A stretch of 64,000 bases of DNA from Eustoma russellianum. Lineage: Eukaryota; Streptophyta; Magnoliopsida; Gentianales; Gentianaceae. The DNA is taken from the NCBI GenBank assembly GCA_036186865.1, contig AP025062.1:11274926-11338925 (forward strand), in the 5' to 3' direction. The notes beneath the pieces are model-generated. The model ran no database searches, had not been told where the DNA came from, and saw only the letters and a program-made list of their open reading frames with translations. Of this stretch, positions 1 to 11,339 are shown piece after piece (the first letter of the stretch is position 1; the number at the start of each line of letters is the position of its first letter). The position numbers and the translations under genes were made by a program.

Positions 1-23
1 TCTCACAAAGGTGATTGGAAGGT

Positions 24-1719
24 ATGTCTACACAACGTCCTCCTCCTTTTTGTGGTAATAATTTTGTTCATTAGAAATTTAGAATGAGGCTATTCTTAAT
101 GACTATAGGCATCGATTTATGGTGTATAGTTGAAGATGGGCCATACATTCTAATGAAAGTTGTTCAAGTAAACAGTGTAACACAAGAAGTGGAAAAATAT
201 AAAAGTGAATGATCAACCCAAGATAAAAAGAAAATGTCCATAAATCCTAAAGCTATGCAACTACTTTTGAATGGATTAACGACTTATGAAGCAAGATATG
301 TTTCCAATTGCACAAGTGCACACGACATGTGGAAATCTTTAGAACTAAAGCATGAAGGTACTAGCAGCGTAAAAGAGTCATAAATAAACATGCTTATGAC
401 TGAACTTGAATCTTTCAAAATGTTGCCGAACGAATCCATAACATTTATGGATTTGAGAATTACTAATATTTTCAATAACTTGAAGCTTTAGGTAAATCTT
501 TTACCAGCAACGAAAAGGTTCAAAAAGTGCTACGGAGTCTTCCTGTTGAATGGGATCCGAAGGTCACGACAATTGAAGAAACAAAATCAACCACAAAAAT
601 GGACGAATTGATAGGCTCACATAGAGTATACAAGGTAAAACTGAATCAACGGAAGTCTGAGTAATCAAAATCTACCGGTAAGTCTATTCTTTTCAAAACA
701 ACTGAGACACATAATAATAGTGAAAGCAATAGCGATAGTGAATTAGAGATGACTTAATCTTAGTAGCTAGAAAACATAGAAAGTTTTTTAATTGGCCTAA
801 TACGAATAGACAACAATCTTCCTCTTCTTCTTCTCAATCTAAGAAAAACAACTCAAATAACAACAAGTGGTATAATAAGGAATTAAAGTGCTATGAATGT
901 GGGCAAAAAGGACATATCTCTTATGATTGTCCAACAAAGAAAAATAACAACAACAAGAATAATAATAACAATAAACAAGACAAGGAGGGACAAAAGCCTA
1001 AGGAAAAGGAGTTCAAGTCAAGAAGAGGCAAACGAACAATGAAGGCGAGCATGTGGAGTGACTCGTCCGATTCAGAATCTGACACTGAGGAAGCTCAAAT
1101 CTGCTTCGTATCCAATGAGGTAAGTTCTTCATTTGATGTAGATTCTGATAATGAAATGTCATTTGATGAGATGTACGAAGAATTTCAAAAAATGCGTGCA
1201 CACTATAAACGATTATCAAAAGAGAAAAAGAAACTAATTGAAGAAAATGACAAGTTGAAGACGTCCAACTTGGAATTTTCCAATCAATTAGAATCTTTTA
1301 ACATGTCTAATAATACTCTTGATTCTCTTAATATTAAAATTGAATCATACAGAAAAAATGAACAAATATTACAAACTGAAAATAGCTTGTTAAAATCTAA
1401 GTTAGAAAGTCGTGAAAATGAAATATCACAACTTAAAGCATCAAAACAAGACTTAGAAAAAATTTTAGAACAATTTAAGTCTGGAACCAACATGCTAGAT
1501 ATACTTATATCGTCTCAAAAATATGTAAATGATAAAACTGGATCAGGATATAAAGAAGAAAATGTCAAAGTAGATAAAAAGACTAAGTCCGTTCCATCAA
1601 ATACTGAACAACCTTATAAGGAAACTAAAATAAATTTAACTTTGCCTGCTACTTCTTCTTCTACTCCTTCTACTTATTCCAAGTTAAAAGACATAGCATA
1701 TACCTACAAAAGCAACTAG
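24..1719 (+). pseudogene. gag: gag of copia A (UBN2-type gag, zinc knuckle, coiled coil), broken
   Basis: The gag product forms the virus-like particle that packages retrotransposon RNA. The likely start is the ATG at 24. Reading is stopped by TGA at 210-212 and TAA at 381-383, both in the frame of that ATG, and later frames shift. The CCHC zinc knuckle (C-x2-C-x4-H-x4-C) lies at 889-930. Downstream, 1039-1719 is open for 226 codons and encodes an acidic Ser/Asp/Glu head and then a long heptad-rich Lys/Glu/Leu coiled coil. A C-terminal coiled coil after the knuckle is typical of long Sirevirus-like gag proteins. The ATG at 1039 is probably not a real start; this is the uninterrupted remainder of gag. 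Copia C has the same order with different breaks. Confidence 0.85.
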
Positions 1720-2212
1720 GCAAAACTTTGCATCTAGACAACCTAGAAATTATGATTATATGTATACAAATGTAACTAGACATAATGAAATGCAACCAAC
1801 TCATTATAATGCATATAGACCAAAATATAGGCAACATTCATATAAGAATTATAGAAATGCATATGAACACACATACATAGCACCATATAAGAAACAAAAT
1901 TATATGCCTTATTTTAGCTATCAAAATTGGCCACAACTTAATGCATATAAACAAGATATAACATGTATGACAGTACATCACCTTTTAAACGGAATGGTCA
2001 AGTACATGTAAATCCTCTTTATTCTTTCAACTATAAAAATGCCAAATATGTGCCCAAAAGGTACACCTAAGTTTGGATACCTAAGGGATATTTAAACAAG
2101 GATGGTGCCCCTCATTCAAGGACCCATGTAAAGGATACCTAAAACTTTGTCTTCATTATATGAAAATCATAAGGAATGCAAGAAGGACGCAAATTCAAAG
2201 AATCTAAAAACC

Positions 2213-2558
2213 AAATGGTTTGTAGATAGCAGATGTTAAAGTCATATGACGGGCAACCCAAACTATTTACTGAATTTGAACATGTTCAAAATGAAGGAAA
2301 AGTAACATTCGGTGACAACAGCAAAGGAAAGATTATTGGAAGAGGAACAATTGGGGACCCTAACACATTTCAAATACAAAATATGTTGTTAGTAAGCAAT
2401 CTTTCATATAATTTACTTAGTATTTCTCAACTTATAGATTATGGATACAATGTTTCTTTTCTTGACAATTCTTGTGATATAATAAATGCTAAGGGAGAAA
2501 TTGTATTAAATGGAAATAGGGATGGTAACATTTACACACTATAACTATATAACATGTT
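2213..2558 (+). pseudogene. pol: start of pol in copia A: protease motif and pre-integrase region
   Basis: The aspartic protease motif begins at about 2213. The catalytic Asp (2225-2227) and Ser are present, but the following Gly codon is replaced by AGA (Arg), and a TAA follows two codons later, so the protease is dead as read. The reading then runs into the segment that precedes the integrase zinc-binding region (ORF 2233-2544), ending with words for a hydrophobic Ser-Asn-Leu-Ser-Tyr stretch shared with B and C. The gypsy insertion interrupts it at 2558. Confidence 0.8.
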
Positions 2559-3252
2559 TATAGCGCTCCGGCCCGGACAGCGAACCCAAACCATTGCGTC
2601 GTAGCCTACTAAGAGGACTACCAGACTTCTCTACTCTCACATACACATCATCCCTGGCGTAAGAGAAATAAACACAGAGACACATATAAATTTAAAATCT
2701 GCATCAATTGAATCTATACTCCCAAAAGCATAAGAAGGTAAAACTGTTCATGGACGCAGTCATCTAATCCTCAATTGGATGAAATAAAGTTAAAATAATA
2801 AGAGACATTCTATAACAATTCCCAATATATACTCTAAGCACCCCATTCAGTCCACTCGCCGTCATCCTCAATGAAAATCATATCATACTTGGGTTCATCT
2901 GCAAAACAACAGGTAGAACCTTTAGCAAAAAAAACGCTAGCAAATAACCCGCTTATAAGACATACGGGATCATCACATAGCAAGACATGAGTGAATATCA
3001 ATATCAAAGAGAAATAAGGCACATGTTCAGAGTTGTTTAAAAGATCTGATTTATTTGCACAACAAAAGAAAAGAAGCAAGTAATACACAAGTAAACAACG
3101 AGTCACTTGCAAAACAATCATCATACTGAAATGCAACATATGATGCATGCCACTTCAAATCATGTTCTACACTACACGGTCACGAATGTTTGTGCAATAC
3201 TTTTCAAACAGTGCAATGCATGTCATAATGTCCGGTCTTATAACTTTATACC

Positions 3253-3457
3253 CTGTGATGGGCCACAGCTTGTCTTTATGTCCTGTGACACATCACAGCT
3301 TTACTTTATACCCTGTAATGTTCCATAGCTTGTCTTTATACCCTGTGTCACATTACAGCTCACTTTATACCCTGTGATGGCTACAACTTGTCTTTGTACC
3401 CTGTAACGCATCACAGCTCATTTCGCAAAGTACTTTATACCCTGTGCCAAGACACAG
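3253..3457. repeat. tandem hairpin array in G1 3' LTR
   Basis: Three units about 60 bases apart each have an 8-base inverted repeat: CTGTGATG 3253-3260 with CATCACAG 3291-3298; CTGTAATG 3313-3320 with CATTACAG 3351-3358; CTGTGATG 3372-3379 with CATCACAG 3409-3416. A smaller CTGTG/CACAG pair is at 3442-3446 and 3453-3457. The middle unit differs from the others by a base pair changed on both sides. The arms are separated by a T-rich loop with CTTGTCTTTATACC. Confidence 0.85.
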
Positions 3458-3861
3458 CTCTTTATCAAAATATAAACGAATGCAAGTGCCATGATGCAAA
3501 TATGCACATTCAACATGTCGTTCAATCACTTGAGACTCCTCTTATTCACACATTCGCGCATACCTCGACATGAACATTCATTCTAGGAACACAAGGGATG
3601 AAGTAGACACCCTCACACGCTCCATTTGAACCTTATCGATGCCTCAAGCATTCATTCTTGACCCCTTAGATCATTCGCACTGAAGTCCAATTCAAATATT
3701 TCACGAAATCCTCACCGGTGATTCACCATCTTACGACACATTCCCAAGGCTTACACTAACCTCAATCAAGTCCTAAGAAGTCTCTAAGGTCACCCAATTG
3801 GTCCTCTGGCTTCCCTTTCTCTCTTTTATTCCTCCCACAAAACTGGTTGACATCATACCCT

Positions 3862-4098
3862 ACATCGATCGATCGATGTGGCTTCATCCCCTCACATCGA
3901 TTGATCGAAGTCCGTCAAAGAACTTTCTCTCTTACATCAGTCGATCCCTCTGCCTACATCGATCGATCGAAGTGACTTCATACCCTAACTTCGATCGATC
4001 GAAGTCCAATCAGAAACTTTATGCCTCACATCAGTCTCTCCTTAACCCTACACGGATCGACCGATGTACATCATTCGATGACATCGATCGATCGATGT
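3862..4098. promoter_or_regulatory. CGATCGATCGAT palindrome cluster, G1 3' LTR
   Basis: Exact 18-base palindromic or arm-swapped sites ACWTCGATCGATCGAWGT begin at 3862, 3956, 3988 and 4081. A site with one changed base begins at 3894. The word ACATCAGTCGATC, also found in the LTR of copia E, lies at 3934-3946. The role is inferred; the sites are seen directly. Confidence 0.85.
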
Positions 4099-4903
4099 CT
4101 GCGATCACAGCAAAAGAACTTTGCGAATTCTGTAGAAAATGCAGAACCAAAACTCCAATTTTTCTCAAACTCCATCCCAATCATTCCAGGCCTAGTCCCT
4201 GCTAACATCTCATACTTAAACTACAACTTGAACACTACGCACATACTTAGCAATGTTTCAAGCCTAGAACTCAAGGATTTCAACCCTACGAATCCACACC
4301 TTTCATCCTCAAACTCTAACAAATAATAAAATTGCAGCAAAAGGGGATTAAAGGGATAGGGATTTGCATGAATTCATACATTCATCAACATCAAATTAGA
4401 TATCCAATGTACGATGGCCAAAACATCAAATTCAAAACACAGTAATTGCACTGCAATCACATATAGATAAACAAGGGTATAATACTGCATGGTGATCCAA
4501 CTTTGATACAAAAGTAGGGCCTTTTTCTTTCACAAATCGTAGGAACTTATAAGAAGATTGCTTGTCTTTGATTACTAACAATCGGATTGAAAAACAAACA
4601 GAGGTTGGATCGGTTCCTGGAGGCTGTCTTCCTCTTCTACGCTGTTGGAGAATCGGCTAGGGCTTGGGGGAGGAGAAGGAGGCCAACGTTTTTCTGAGAA
4701 ATGGGGGAAGGAGTGGCGCTCTTTCTGTTTTTGGTATAGGAAAGGGTAAAACTGGAATTTCTAAATTGTATTTTACCTACATTCTTTTTCTTTAATTCTT
4801 AATTCTAATATTTAAGCTAAAATTAGTTGCTAAATAATTGAATATTAATTCTTAAAATTCCTTCCCTCATTTAATTAAGCTGCGGAGGATGCGGGACATA
4901 ACA

Positions 4904-4916
4904 TTCCACCCCCCTT
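4904..4916 (-). other. polypurine tract of gypsy G1
   Basis: On the minus strand this reads AAGGGGGGTGGAA and directly abuts the 3' LTR at 4903. It is the expected primer site for plus-strand DNA synthesis. Confidence 0.85.
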
Positions 4917-4948
4917 AGAAAAAGTTTCGTCCTCGAAACTGACGTACC

Positions 4949-6795
4949 TTATTGGAAAAGGTGCGGAGACAACTCCTTCATCTGTTCCTCAAGTTTCCAT
5001 GTGGCTTCATGCTCCGTATGGTTACTCCACTGAATCTTGGCATACGGAATTACATGTTTGCGTAGGACTTGATCCTTCCTGTCCACAATCTTCACGGGGT
5101 ACTCTTCATGTGTGACATCATCCTTAATCTCCAACGGTTGAGTCTCAAGAACATGGCTCGGATCCGATACGTATTTCCTCAATTGGGATACGTGAAACAC
5201 ATTGTGGACTTGCGATAAAATCGGAGGCAATGCTAATCGATATGCTTTTTCACCAACTCTGCCAAGCACCTCGTATGGGCCAATGTATCGAGGGTTTAAC
5301 TTGCCTTTCATCCCAAACCTCGCAACTCCCTTCGTTGGTGAAACTCACAGATAAACTTTTTCACCTTCCTCAAACTCCAAGGGTCGTCTTTTAGAATTGG
5401 CCCAACTCTTATTGCGATCTTGTGCCACCTTTAGTCTCTCTCTTATAATCTTCACTTTTCCAATAGTCTGCTCAATCAATTCTGGTGTAGTGATAGTTCG
5501 TTCCCCAACTTCGTCCCAACAAACCAGGGATCTGCACTTCCGTCCATATAGAGCCTCAAACGGGGCCATACCAATCGCACTGTAGTGACTATTGTTGTAT
5601 GAGAATTGCATCAGCTTCAACATGCTATCCCAGCTCCCTTTAAAGTCCAACGCGCATGCTCTCAGCATGTCCCCTAAAGTTTGGATGGTCCTCTCAGACT
5701 GCCCATCCGTTTGTGGGTGATAAGCAGTGCTCATCCTTAGATCAGTGCCTATAGCTTTCTGAAAAGCCATCCAAAACTTAGAAGTGAATCTGGGATCACG
5801 GTCCGACACAATACTGACGGGGACTCCATGCAAACTCACAATGTTATCCATGTTTATGCTTGCCAATTTCTCATAAGAAGTACCATGCGGCATAGCTAGA
5901 AAATGCGCTGTTTTTGTCAAGCGATCCACAATTACCCAAATCATGTCATTCCCACTTTGGGTTTTGGGCAACCCCATCACAAAGTCCATAGTCACATGTT
6001 CCCACTTCCGTTTGGGAATATGTAGTAGCATCATCAAACCGCCGGGTCGCTGATGCTCCGCTTTGACCTGCTGACATATCAGACATCTCTCAACATAATT
6101 TGCAATACTTCTCTTCATCCCTATCCACAAATAATTCTCTTTGAGGTCCTTATACATTTTAGTGCTTCCAGGGTGGATAGACAACCTTGAGTTATGAGCT
6201 TCACTCAACAATTCCCTTCGAAGCTCTTCCTTATCTGGTACACATAGACGGTCCTGAAACCATAGACTTCCATCTTCTCTCAACTGAAAATCTCTTACGG
6301 GACCCATGTTCAATTTGTCACGTATTTCCTTCAGTGACACATCATCATATTGAGTTTCTTTAATCCTGTCCACCAAACCTAGAGTTATGCACAAGGCTGT
6401 AAGGACATTCGCCACTGAGTCTACAATATCCAGCCCAAACTCTTCAATCTCCCGCTCCAATGGGGACTGTCTTGCATGGCTAGACTTTCTACTCAACGCG
6501 TCTGCCACTCTATTGGCTTTACCAGGGTGATAATTGATGGTTAAGTCATAGTCCTTAAGTAATTCCAACCATCTCCTTTGTCTCATATTCAGCTCTTTCT
6601 GCGAAAACAAGTATTTTAGGCTCTTGTGGTTAGTGAACATGGCACACTTTTCTCCATATAAGTAGTGTCTCCAAATCTTAAGAGCAAACACTACTGCTGC
6701 GAGCTCCAAGTCAAGCGTCGGGTAATTCTGTTCATAAGGTTTCAGCTGTCTCGAAGCGTAAGAAATGACTCGTCCATTTTGCATCAGGACACAAT
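4949..6795 (-). pseudogene. pol: RNase H end, integrase and chromodomain-like tail of G1 pol
   Basis: The 479-codon frame 6784-5345 continues RNase H (tyrosine-rich core, Asp-Ala-Leu-Ser-Arg end) and then gives the integrase. Visible are the H2C2 zinc site (Cys-Leu-Ile-Cys at its end), the first catalytic Asp in a Met-Asp-Phe word, the second in Ser-Asp-Arg-Asp-Pro, and the Glu in Gln-Ser-Glu-Arg. The frame meets a stop just after 5345, and the next open piece in the same frame, 5311-4949, carries the integrase C-terminus with a Val-His-x-Val-Phe-His-Val-Ser word and a chromodomain-like end (Glu-Ala-Thr-Trp). Chromodomains are known to direct chromovirus integration to certain chromatin. Only the stop between 5345 and 5311 separates the two pieces. 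Confidence 0.88.
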
Positions 6796-6865
6796 CTACA
6801 AACAGAAAGTTAATTCACGTCCAGTATACATACATGCGATACAACAGTTGTAGTTATATACATAC
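6796..6865 (-). other. putative 70-base spliceosomal intron in G1 RNase H
   Basis: On the minus strand the insert begins GTATGTATAT and ends TTTCTGTTTGTAG, with a pyrimidine-rich 3' end and an AATTAAC that could serve as a branch site. The coding text on both sides belongs to RNase H. The upstream frame (7280-6866) and downstream frame (6795-5345) differ by one base position, and removing exactly 70 bases brings them into register. Canonical borders, fit to the frame and position between conserved residues favour an intron over a random insertion. Without transcript data it remains inferred. Confidence 0.6.
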
Positions 6866-8055
6866 CTAGTCCTTTCTTGGATGCATCATTATAAATCACG
6901 AAGCCATCGGTGCAATAGGGTTATGCCAACACCGGGGCCGTGGTCAATCTCTTTTTGAGTTCAGAGAAGCTCTGCTCGCATTCTGCAGTCCACTCAAACT
7001 TAGTTTTCTTTTGGGTAAGTCGGCTTAAAGGAACTGCAATTGTTGAAAATCCTTCAACAAACTTCCTATAGTAGCCTGCTAGGCCTAGGAAGCTTCTGAC
7101 TTCCATCACATTCGTAGGTCTCGGCCATTCAATGATGGCTTCCACTTTCTTAGGATCCACTGAAATTCCATCCTCAGAAATCACGTGACCGAGAAAGGTC
7201 ACACTCCTTAGCCAAAATTCACACTTGCTAAATTTGGCATACAGCTTATGCTGTCTCAGAATCTCCAAAACCACTTTCAAATGCTCCGCATGGGATTACT
7301 CATCAGGAGAGTATACCAAAATGTCATCAATGAACACCACCACAAACCGATCTAACAGTTCTCGGAAAACGGTGTTCATTAAATCCATAAAAGCTGCTGG
7401 GGCATTAGTCAATCCAAAAGGCATCACCAAAAACTCATAATACCCATATCGAGTACGAAAAGCCATTTTAGGGACATCACCTGCTTCCACGAGCAACTGA
7501 TGGTACCCCTGACGAAGGTCGATCTTCGAGAACCATCAAGCACCCTTCAATTGATTAAATAAGTCCTCAATCCTTGGCAGTGGATACTTATTCTTGATGG
7601 TTATCTTGTTCAGCTCTCGGTAGTGGATACATAATCTCAAACTGCCATCCTTTTTCTTGACAAATAAAACGGGGGCTCCCTAGGGTGATACACTAGGACG
7701 GACCAACTTTTTTGTCCAACAACTCCAGCAGTTGTCCTTTTAATTCCTTAAGTTCAGCTGGGGCCATTTTGTAAGGTGCCTTAGATATAGGCTCAGCTCC
7801 TGGAATCAAGTTGCTCTCGAACTCCACTTCTCTTGATGGGGGTACTGCAGGCAAATCATCTGCAAATACATCCTTGAATTCGTTGATCACTGGAATCTGA
7901 TCAATGGAGGGAATCTCTTGCTTACAATCCATAGCATAAACCATAAATCCCTCTGCTCCCCTTTGCAAATCCTTGAAAGCCTTAACCGCAGTCAAATAAA
8001 TTTTCTTGAGGATTTTTGTCATCTTGATATTTCCTTGAACCGTCACTTCGTTCAT
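6866..8055 (-). pseudogene. pol: reverse transcriptase and RNase H start of G1 pol, broken
   Basis: Reverse transcriptase copies element RNA into DNA. The open pieces are 8055-7693 (linker and RT start with the Pro-Ile-Ser-x-Ala-Pro-Tyr-x-Met word), 7496-7296 (RT core, Met-Pro-Phe-Gly-Leu-Thr-Asn-Ala-Pro and the Phe-Ile-Asp-Asp active-site box) and 7280-6921 (RT thumb and connection, Gly-Leu-Ala-Gly-Tyr-Tyr-Arg-Lys-Phe). Between 7693 and 7496 the text is still RT-like but carries stops and shifts. An in-frame TAA follows at about 6918 and the gene continues to the intron border at 6866. Confidence 0.88.
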
Positions 8056-8375
8056 CTCGGGATCCTTAATGGTTCTTGTTTAAGTCTGCAATCGATATTT
8101 GCATCATACTTAGTCAACCAGTCCATGCCTAATATCACATCAAAATCCCGCATCGCGATTGGGACTAATGTAGCGGAAAACACCTTCTCATCCAACTCCA
8201 ACTCACAGTCTTTGTACTGATGATGTGAAACCAGTACTTGATCACCAGTTGCCTGCACTCTAAAGGGAGTCTCCAGCCACTCGGGCAGGCAATCAAGTCC
8301 TTTGGCAAATTTCTTAGATATAAACGAGTGACTTGCACCACTATCAAATAGCACATTCGCAGACATCTTATTCAC
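8052..8375 (-). pseudogene. pol: aspartic protease of G1 pol (RVP_2 type)
   Basis: The 107-codon open piece carries the catalytic Asp-Ser-Gly-Ala-Ser box near its start and the second conserved word Ile-Leu-Gly-Met-Asp-Trp-Leu about 80 residues on, the usual layout of gypsy proteases that process Gag-Pol. Both boxes are intact. It overlaps the RT piece by four bases in another frame, so a frameshift separates the two. Confidence 0.88.
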
Positions 8376-8461
8376 TACAATAGCACCTATTCACGAAGAG
8401 CATAGCACAGAAAATCTCACGTAAAGTAGATTTAGTTCCAGCTTAACAACTAAAATTTAAC

Positions 8462-9518
8462 TTAGATCATACCTGTCACGACATCGGTGTTCTTCTTCAC
8501 CTCGGCATCCGTCATGACATGGACTCTAGCATTGGTTTTGGGCCTAGCTCTCTGCTGTTGTTGTGGCCCTGAGTCTCCCTGTGGCCTCTGCTTCCACTCA
8601 GGACAATCCCTGATCCTGTGGTCAGTCTTACCACACTTGAAGCACGCTCCAGTCTTCTTCCAGCACTCCCCAACATAATTCTTCTGACAATGGGGACACA
8701 CACCTACCGCCTGACAATCAGGTTAACTCTGCTGCGGTGCCCTTTGGAACTGTCTTGTCTGACCTCTCCTGGGAATTTTGACCCAACGTCCGGGTCTACC
8801 TCCATTCCGATCGTCTCTTGGCATCTTGCCTGTGTCATCGCGAGCCTCTCTAGGCTGAGACCTGCGCATATCGCTCTCCACTCAATAACAAGCATCCAAC
8901 ATCTCAGCAAAGTCTTTAAGCTGGATCCTGCTATAGCTGACCGAATTCAGGGTTCAAACCTTGCTCGAACTTGAGCATCTTCATCCTGTTATTTTCCAAC
9001 ACCATGGGCGTGAATTTTCCCAAGGCGTGCAACCTGTCAGCGTAATCAGAAATAGACATCCTATCTTGCTCCAGTTTATCAAACTGCCTCATCTTCTCCA
9101 GGATAGCAGTCTTAGGCACATAGTACTCCTTGTAAGGGGGAGTCATCTTTGGAAGGATACCATTCCACCAAGCATTTGCTCTGCCACATAGCAGAGGTGT
9201 GGCCACATCCACCTTGTTTCCTTCTGGCACTTGTACTATCCTGAGGCACTTTTCCACTTCGTCCAACTAGAATTCTGCCACTTCTGGGTCTGTGGTCCCT
9301 TCAAAAGTTGGGACATGCATCTTCCGCATCGTCCCAATGTAGTACCAAATGCCATGCTGCGGCGGTGGTAGAGGAGGAAGCGGCTACTGCTGCTGAGCAA
9401 CACCCTACGCAATCACTGTTATAGCATCCATCAGGGCCTAAGGCATTACCATCTGCGGTGGCTGAAGATTTTCATTCCCGTTGCCACCGTTTCCAGGGTT
9501 TTCTCTTCTGGGAGGCAT
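8462..9518 (-). pseudogene. gag: gag of gypsy G1, broken
   Basis: The likely start is the ATG whose complement is 9516-9518, followed by a Gly/Asn-rich head. An early in-frame TAG is at about 9440. The Retrotrans_gag core with Ala-Trp-Trp-Asn-Gly lies in 9266-8931. A stop and two frameshifts follow (pieces 8910-8704 and 8701-8462). The last piece carries a CCHC knuckle (Cys-x2-Cys-x4-His-x4-Cys) and a Gln-rich stretch. The product would coat the element RNA. Confidence 0.85.
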
Positions 9519-9790
9519 CTTTCTGCAAGATCAGTATTTATCAGCATCCAGTAATTCAAAAAAAAAGTACTGAAAGCTCATACGTGTTGCACGGAACGGA
9601 ACTTGTATACATTAAGAGGAGGAATCAAGTGGTCATTAATTAAATTATATCGCACTCGCACACACCCAACCCAATCCATCTTATATCTAAAATCAAATAT
9701 TTTGACCTATGGATCAGCTTAAGGTCAAAATCATAGTTTAGGACTTTATATGATATAACCTAGGTCTCTGAGGTAGATCTGAAGCCTAGG

Positions 9791-9801
9791 CTCAGATACC
9801 A
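9791..9801 (-). other. primer-binding site of G1 (tRNA-iMet type)
   Basis: The minus strand reads TGGTATCTGAG, two bases inside the 5' LTR end at 9804. Plant iMet-type primer sites usually read TGGTATCAGAG; one base differs. Confidence 0.8.
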
Positions 9802-10500
9802 CCTGTAGCGCCCGGCCAGGACAGCGGACCCAAACTGGTGCACCCATCGTAGCTTACTAAGAGGACTACCAGACGTCTCTACTCTCACATACACATCATC
9901 CCTGGCGTAAAAGAAATAAGTGCAGAGAAACATATAAATTTAAAATCTGCATCAATTGAATCTATACTCCCAAAAGCATAAGAAGGTAAAATTGTTCCTG
10001 GACACAGCCATCTAATCATCAACTGGATGAAATAAAGTTAAAATAATAAGAGACATTCTATCGCAATTCCCAATATAGACTCTAAGCACCCCATTCAGCC
10101 CATTCGCCGTCGTTCTCAATAAAAATCATATCATACTCGGGTTCATCTGCAAAACAACAGGTAGAACCCTTAGCAAAAAAAACGCTAGCAAGTAACCTAC
10201 TTATAAGACATACGGGATCATCACATGGCAAGACATGAGTGAATATCAATATCAAAGGGAAATAGGGCACATGTCCTGAGTTGTTCAAAAGATCTGATTT
10301 ATTTGCACAACAAAAGAAAAGAAGCAAGTAATACACAAGTAAACAACGAGTCACTTGCAAAACAATCATCATACCGAAACGCAACATATGATGCATGCTA
10401 GTTCAAATCATGTTCTACACTACACGGTCACGAATTCTTGTGCAATACTTTTCAAACAGTGCAATGCATGTCATAATGTCCGATCTTATAACTTTATACC

Positions 10501-10664
10501 CTGTGATGGGCCACATCTTGTCTTTATATCCTGTGACACATCATAGCTTTACTTTATACCCTGTAATGTTCCACAGCTTGTCTTTATATCCTGTGTCACA
10601 TTACAGCTCACTTTATACCCTGTGATGGCTACAGCTTGTCTTTATACCCTATAACGCATCACAG
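10501..10664. repeat. tandem hairpin array in G1 5' LTR
   Basis: Counterpart of the array in the other LTR: CTGTGATG 10501-10508 with CATCATAG 10539-10546 (one G-T wobble); CTGTAATG 10561-10568 with CATTACAG 10599-10606; CTGTGATG 10620-10627 with CATCACAG 10657-10664. Confidence 0.85.
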
Positions 10665-11107
10665 CTCATTTCGCAAAGTACTTTATACCCTATGCCAAGG
10701 CACAGCTCTTTATCAAAATATAAACGAATGCAAGTGCCATGATGCAAATATGCACATTCTACATGTTGTTCAATCACTTGAGACTCCTCTTATTCACACA
10801 TTCGCGCATACCTCGACATTAACATTCATTCTAGGAACACAAGGGATGAAGTAGACATCCTCACACGCTCCATTTGAAACTTATCGATGCCTTAAGCATT
10901 CATTCTTGACCCCGTAGATCATTCGCACTGAAGTCCAATTCAAATACCTCACGAAATCCTCACCTTTGATTCACCATCTTACGACACATTCCCAAGGCTT
11001 ACACTAACCTCAATCAATTCCTAAGAAGTCTCTAAGGTCACCCAATTGGTCCTCTGGCTTCCTTTCTCTCTTCTATTCTTCCCACAAAACTTGTTGACTC
11101 ATACCCT

Positions 11108-11339
11108 ACATCGATCGATCGATGTGGCTTCATCCCCTCACATCGATCGATCGAAGTCCGTCAGAGAACTTTCTGTCTTACATCAGTCGATCCCTCTGCC
11201 TACATCGATCGATCGAAGTGACTTCATACCCTAACTTCGATCGATCGAAGTCCGTCAGAAACTTTCTGTCTCACATCAGTCTCTCCTTAACCCTACATGG
11301 ATCGATGGATGTATATCATTCGATGACATCGATCGATGT
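11108..11339. promoter_or_regulatory. CGATCGATCGAT palindrome cluster, G1 5' LTR
   Basis: Exact 18-base sites begin at 11108, 11140, 11202 and 11234. A shortened 14-base form ACATCGATCGATGT is at 11326-11339, where the partner LTR has the full site. GTCCGTCAGA follows two of the sites (11156 and 11250); its reverse complement flanks a site in the LTR of copia E. Confidence 0.85.

Larger units (their letters stand above)
1..2558 (+). mobile_element. Copia A, 5' part (Sirevirus-like), cut by gypsy G1
   Basis: This is the internal region of a Ty1/copia retrotransposon read on the plus strand. It starts at the very edge of the window at the gag start; its 5' LTR lies outside. It closely parallels copia C (same gag opening, zinc knuckle, coiled coil and protease order). 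It breaks at 2558, where gypsy G1 begins, and the same reading continues at 12058 with the GAG-pre-integrase words seen in C at about 38480. The 5-base flanks ATGTT (2554-2558) and ATATT (12058-12062) are the target duplication, with one mismatch. Sirevirus-like assignment rests on the gag type and on similarity to B and C, which have multiple polypurine tracts. Confidence 0.9.
2559..4903 (-). repeat. 3' LTR of gypsy G1 (left copy in window)
   Basis: The 2345-base LTR ends with the ACA that abuts the polypurine tract. Its partner at 9804-12057 is collinear. It holds a tandem hairpin array (3253-3457), a cluster of CGATCGATCGAT palindromes (3862-4098) and otherwise non-coding AT-rich DNA. Short open frames such as 2834-3148 (minus) and 3107-3377 (plus) recur in the partner LTR but show no codon-level conservation and are not called as genes. 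Confidence 0.92.

Noticed and set aside
2834..3148. 104-codon minus-strand ORF in G1 LTR, also at 10082-10396
   Set aside because: Present in both LTRs with non-synonymous differences and no homology I recognise. A solo-LTR counterpart (33533-33745) is shorter and differs.
3107..3377. Overlapping plus-strand ORFs in G1 LTR, recurring at 10355-10625
   Set aside because: They recur because the LTR does; frames overlap each other and consist of the hairpin repeat. No protein family is visible.
3862..4098. CRISPR-like array reading of the palindrome clusters
   Set aside because: Spacing is irregular, repeats are palindromic and short, the context is plant LTRs, and no cas genes are present.
3798..4205. 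ORFs rich in Ile-Asp-Arg-Ser in several LTRs
   Set aside because: They are translations of the CGATCGAT palindromes, open on both strands, and not proteins.
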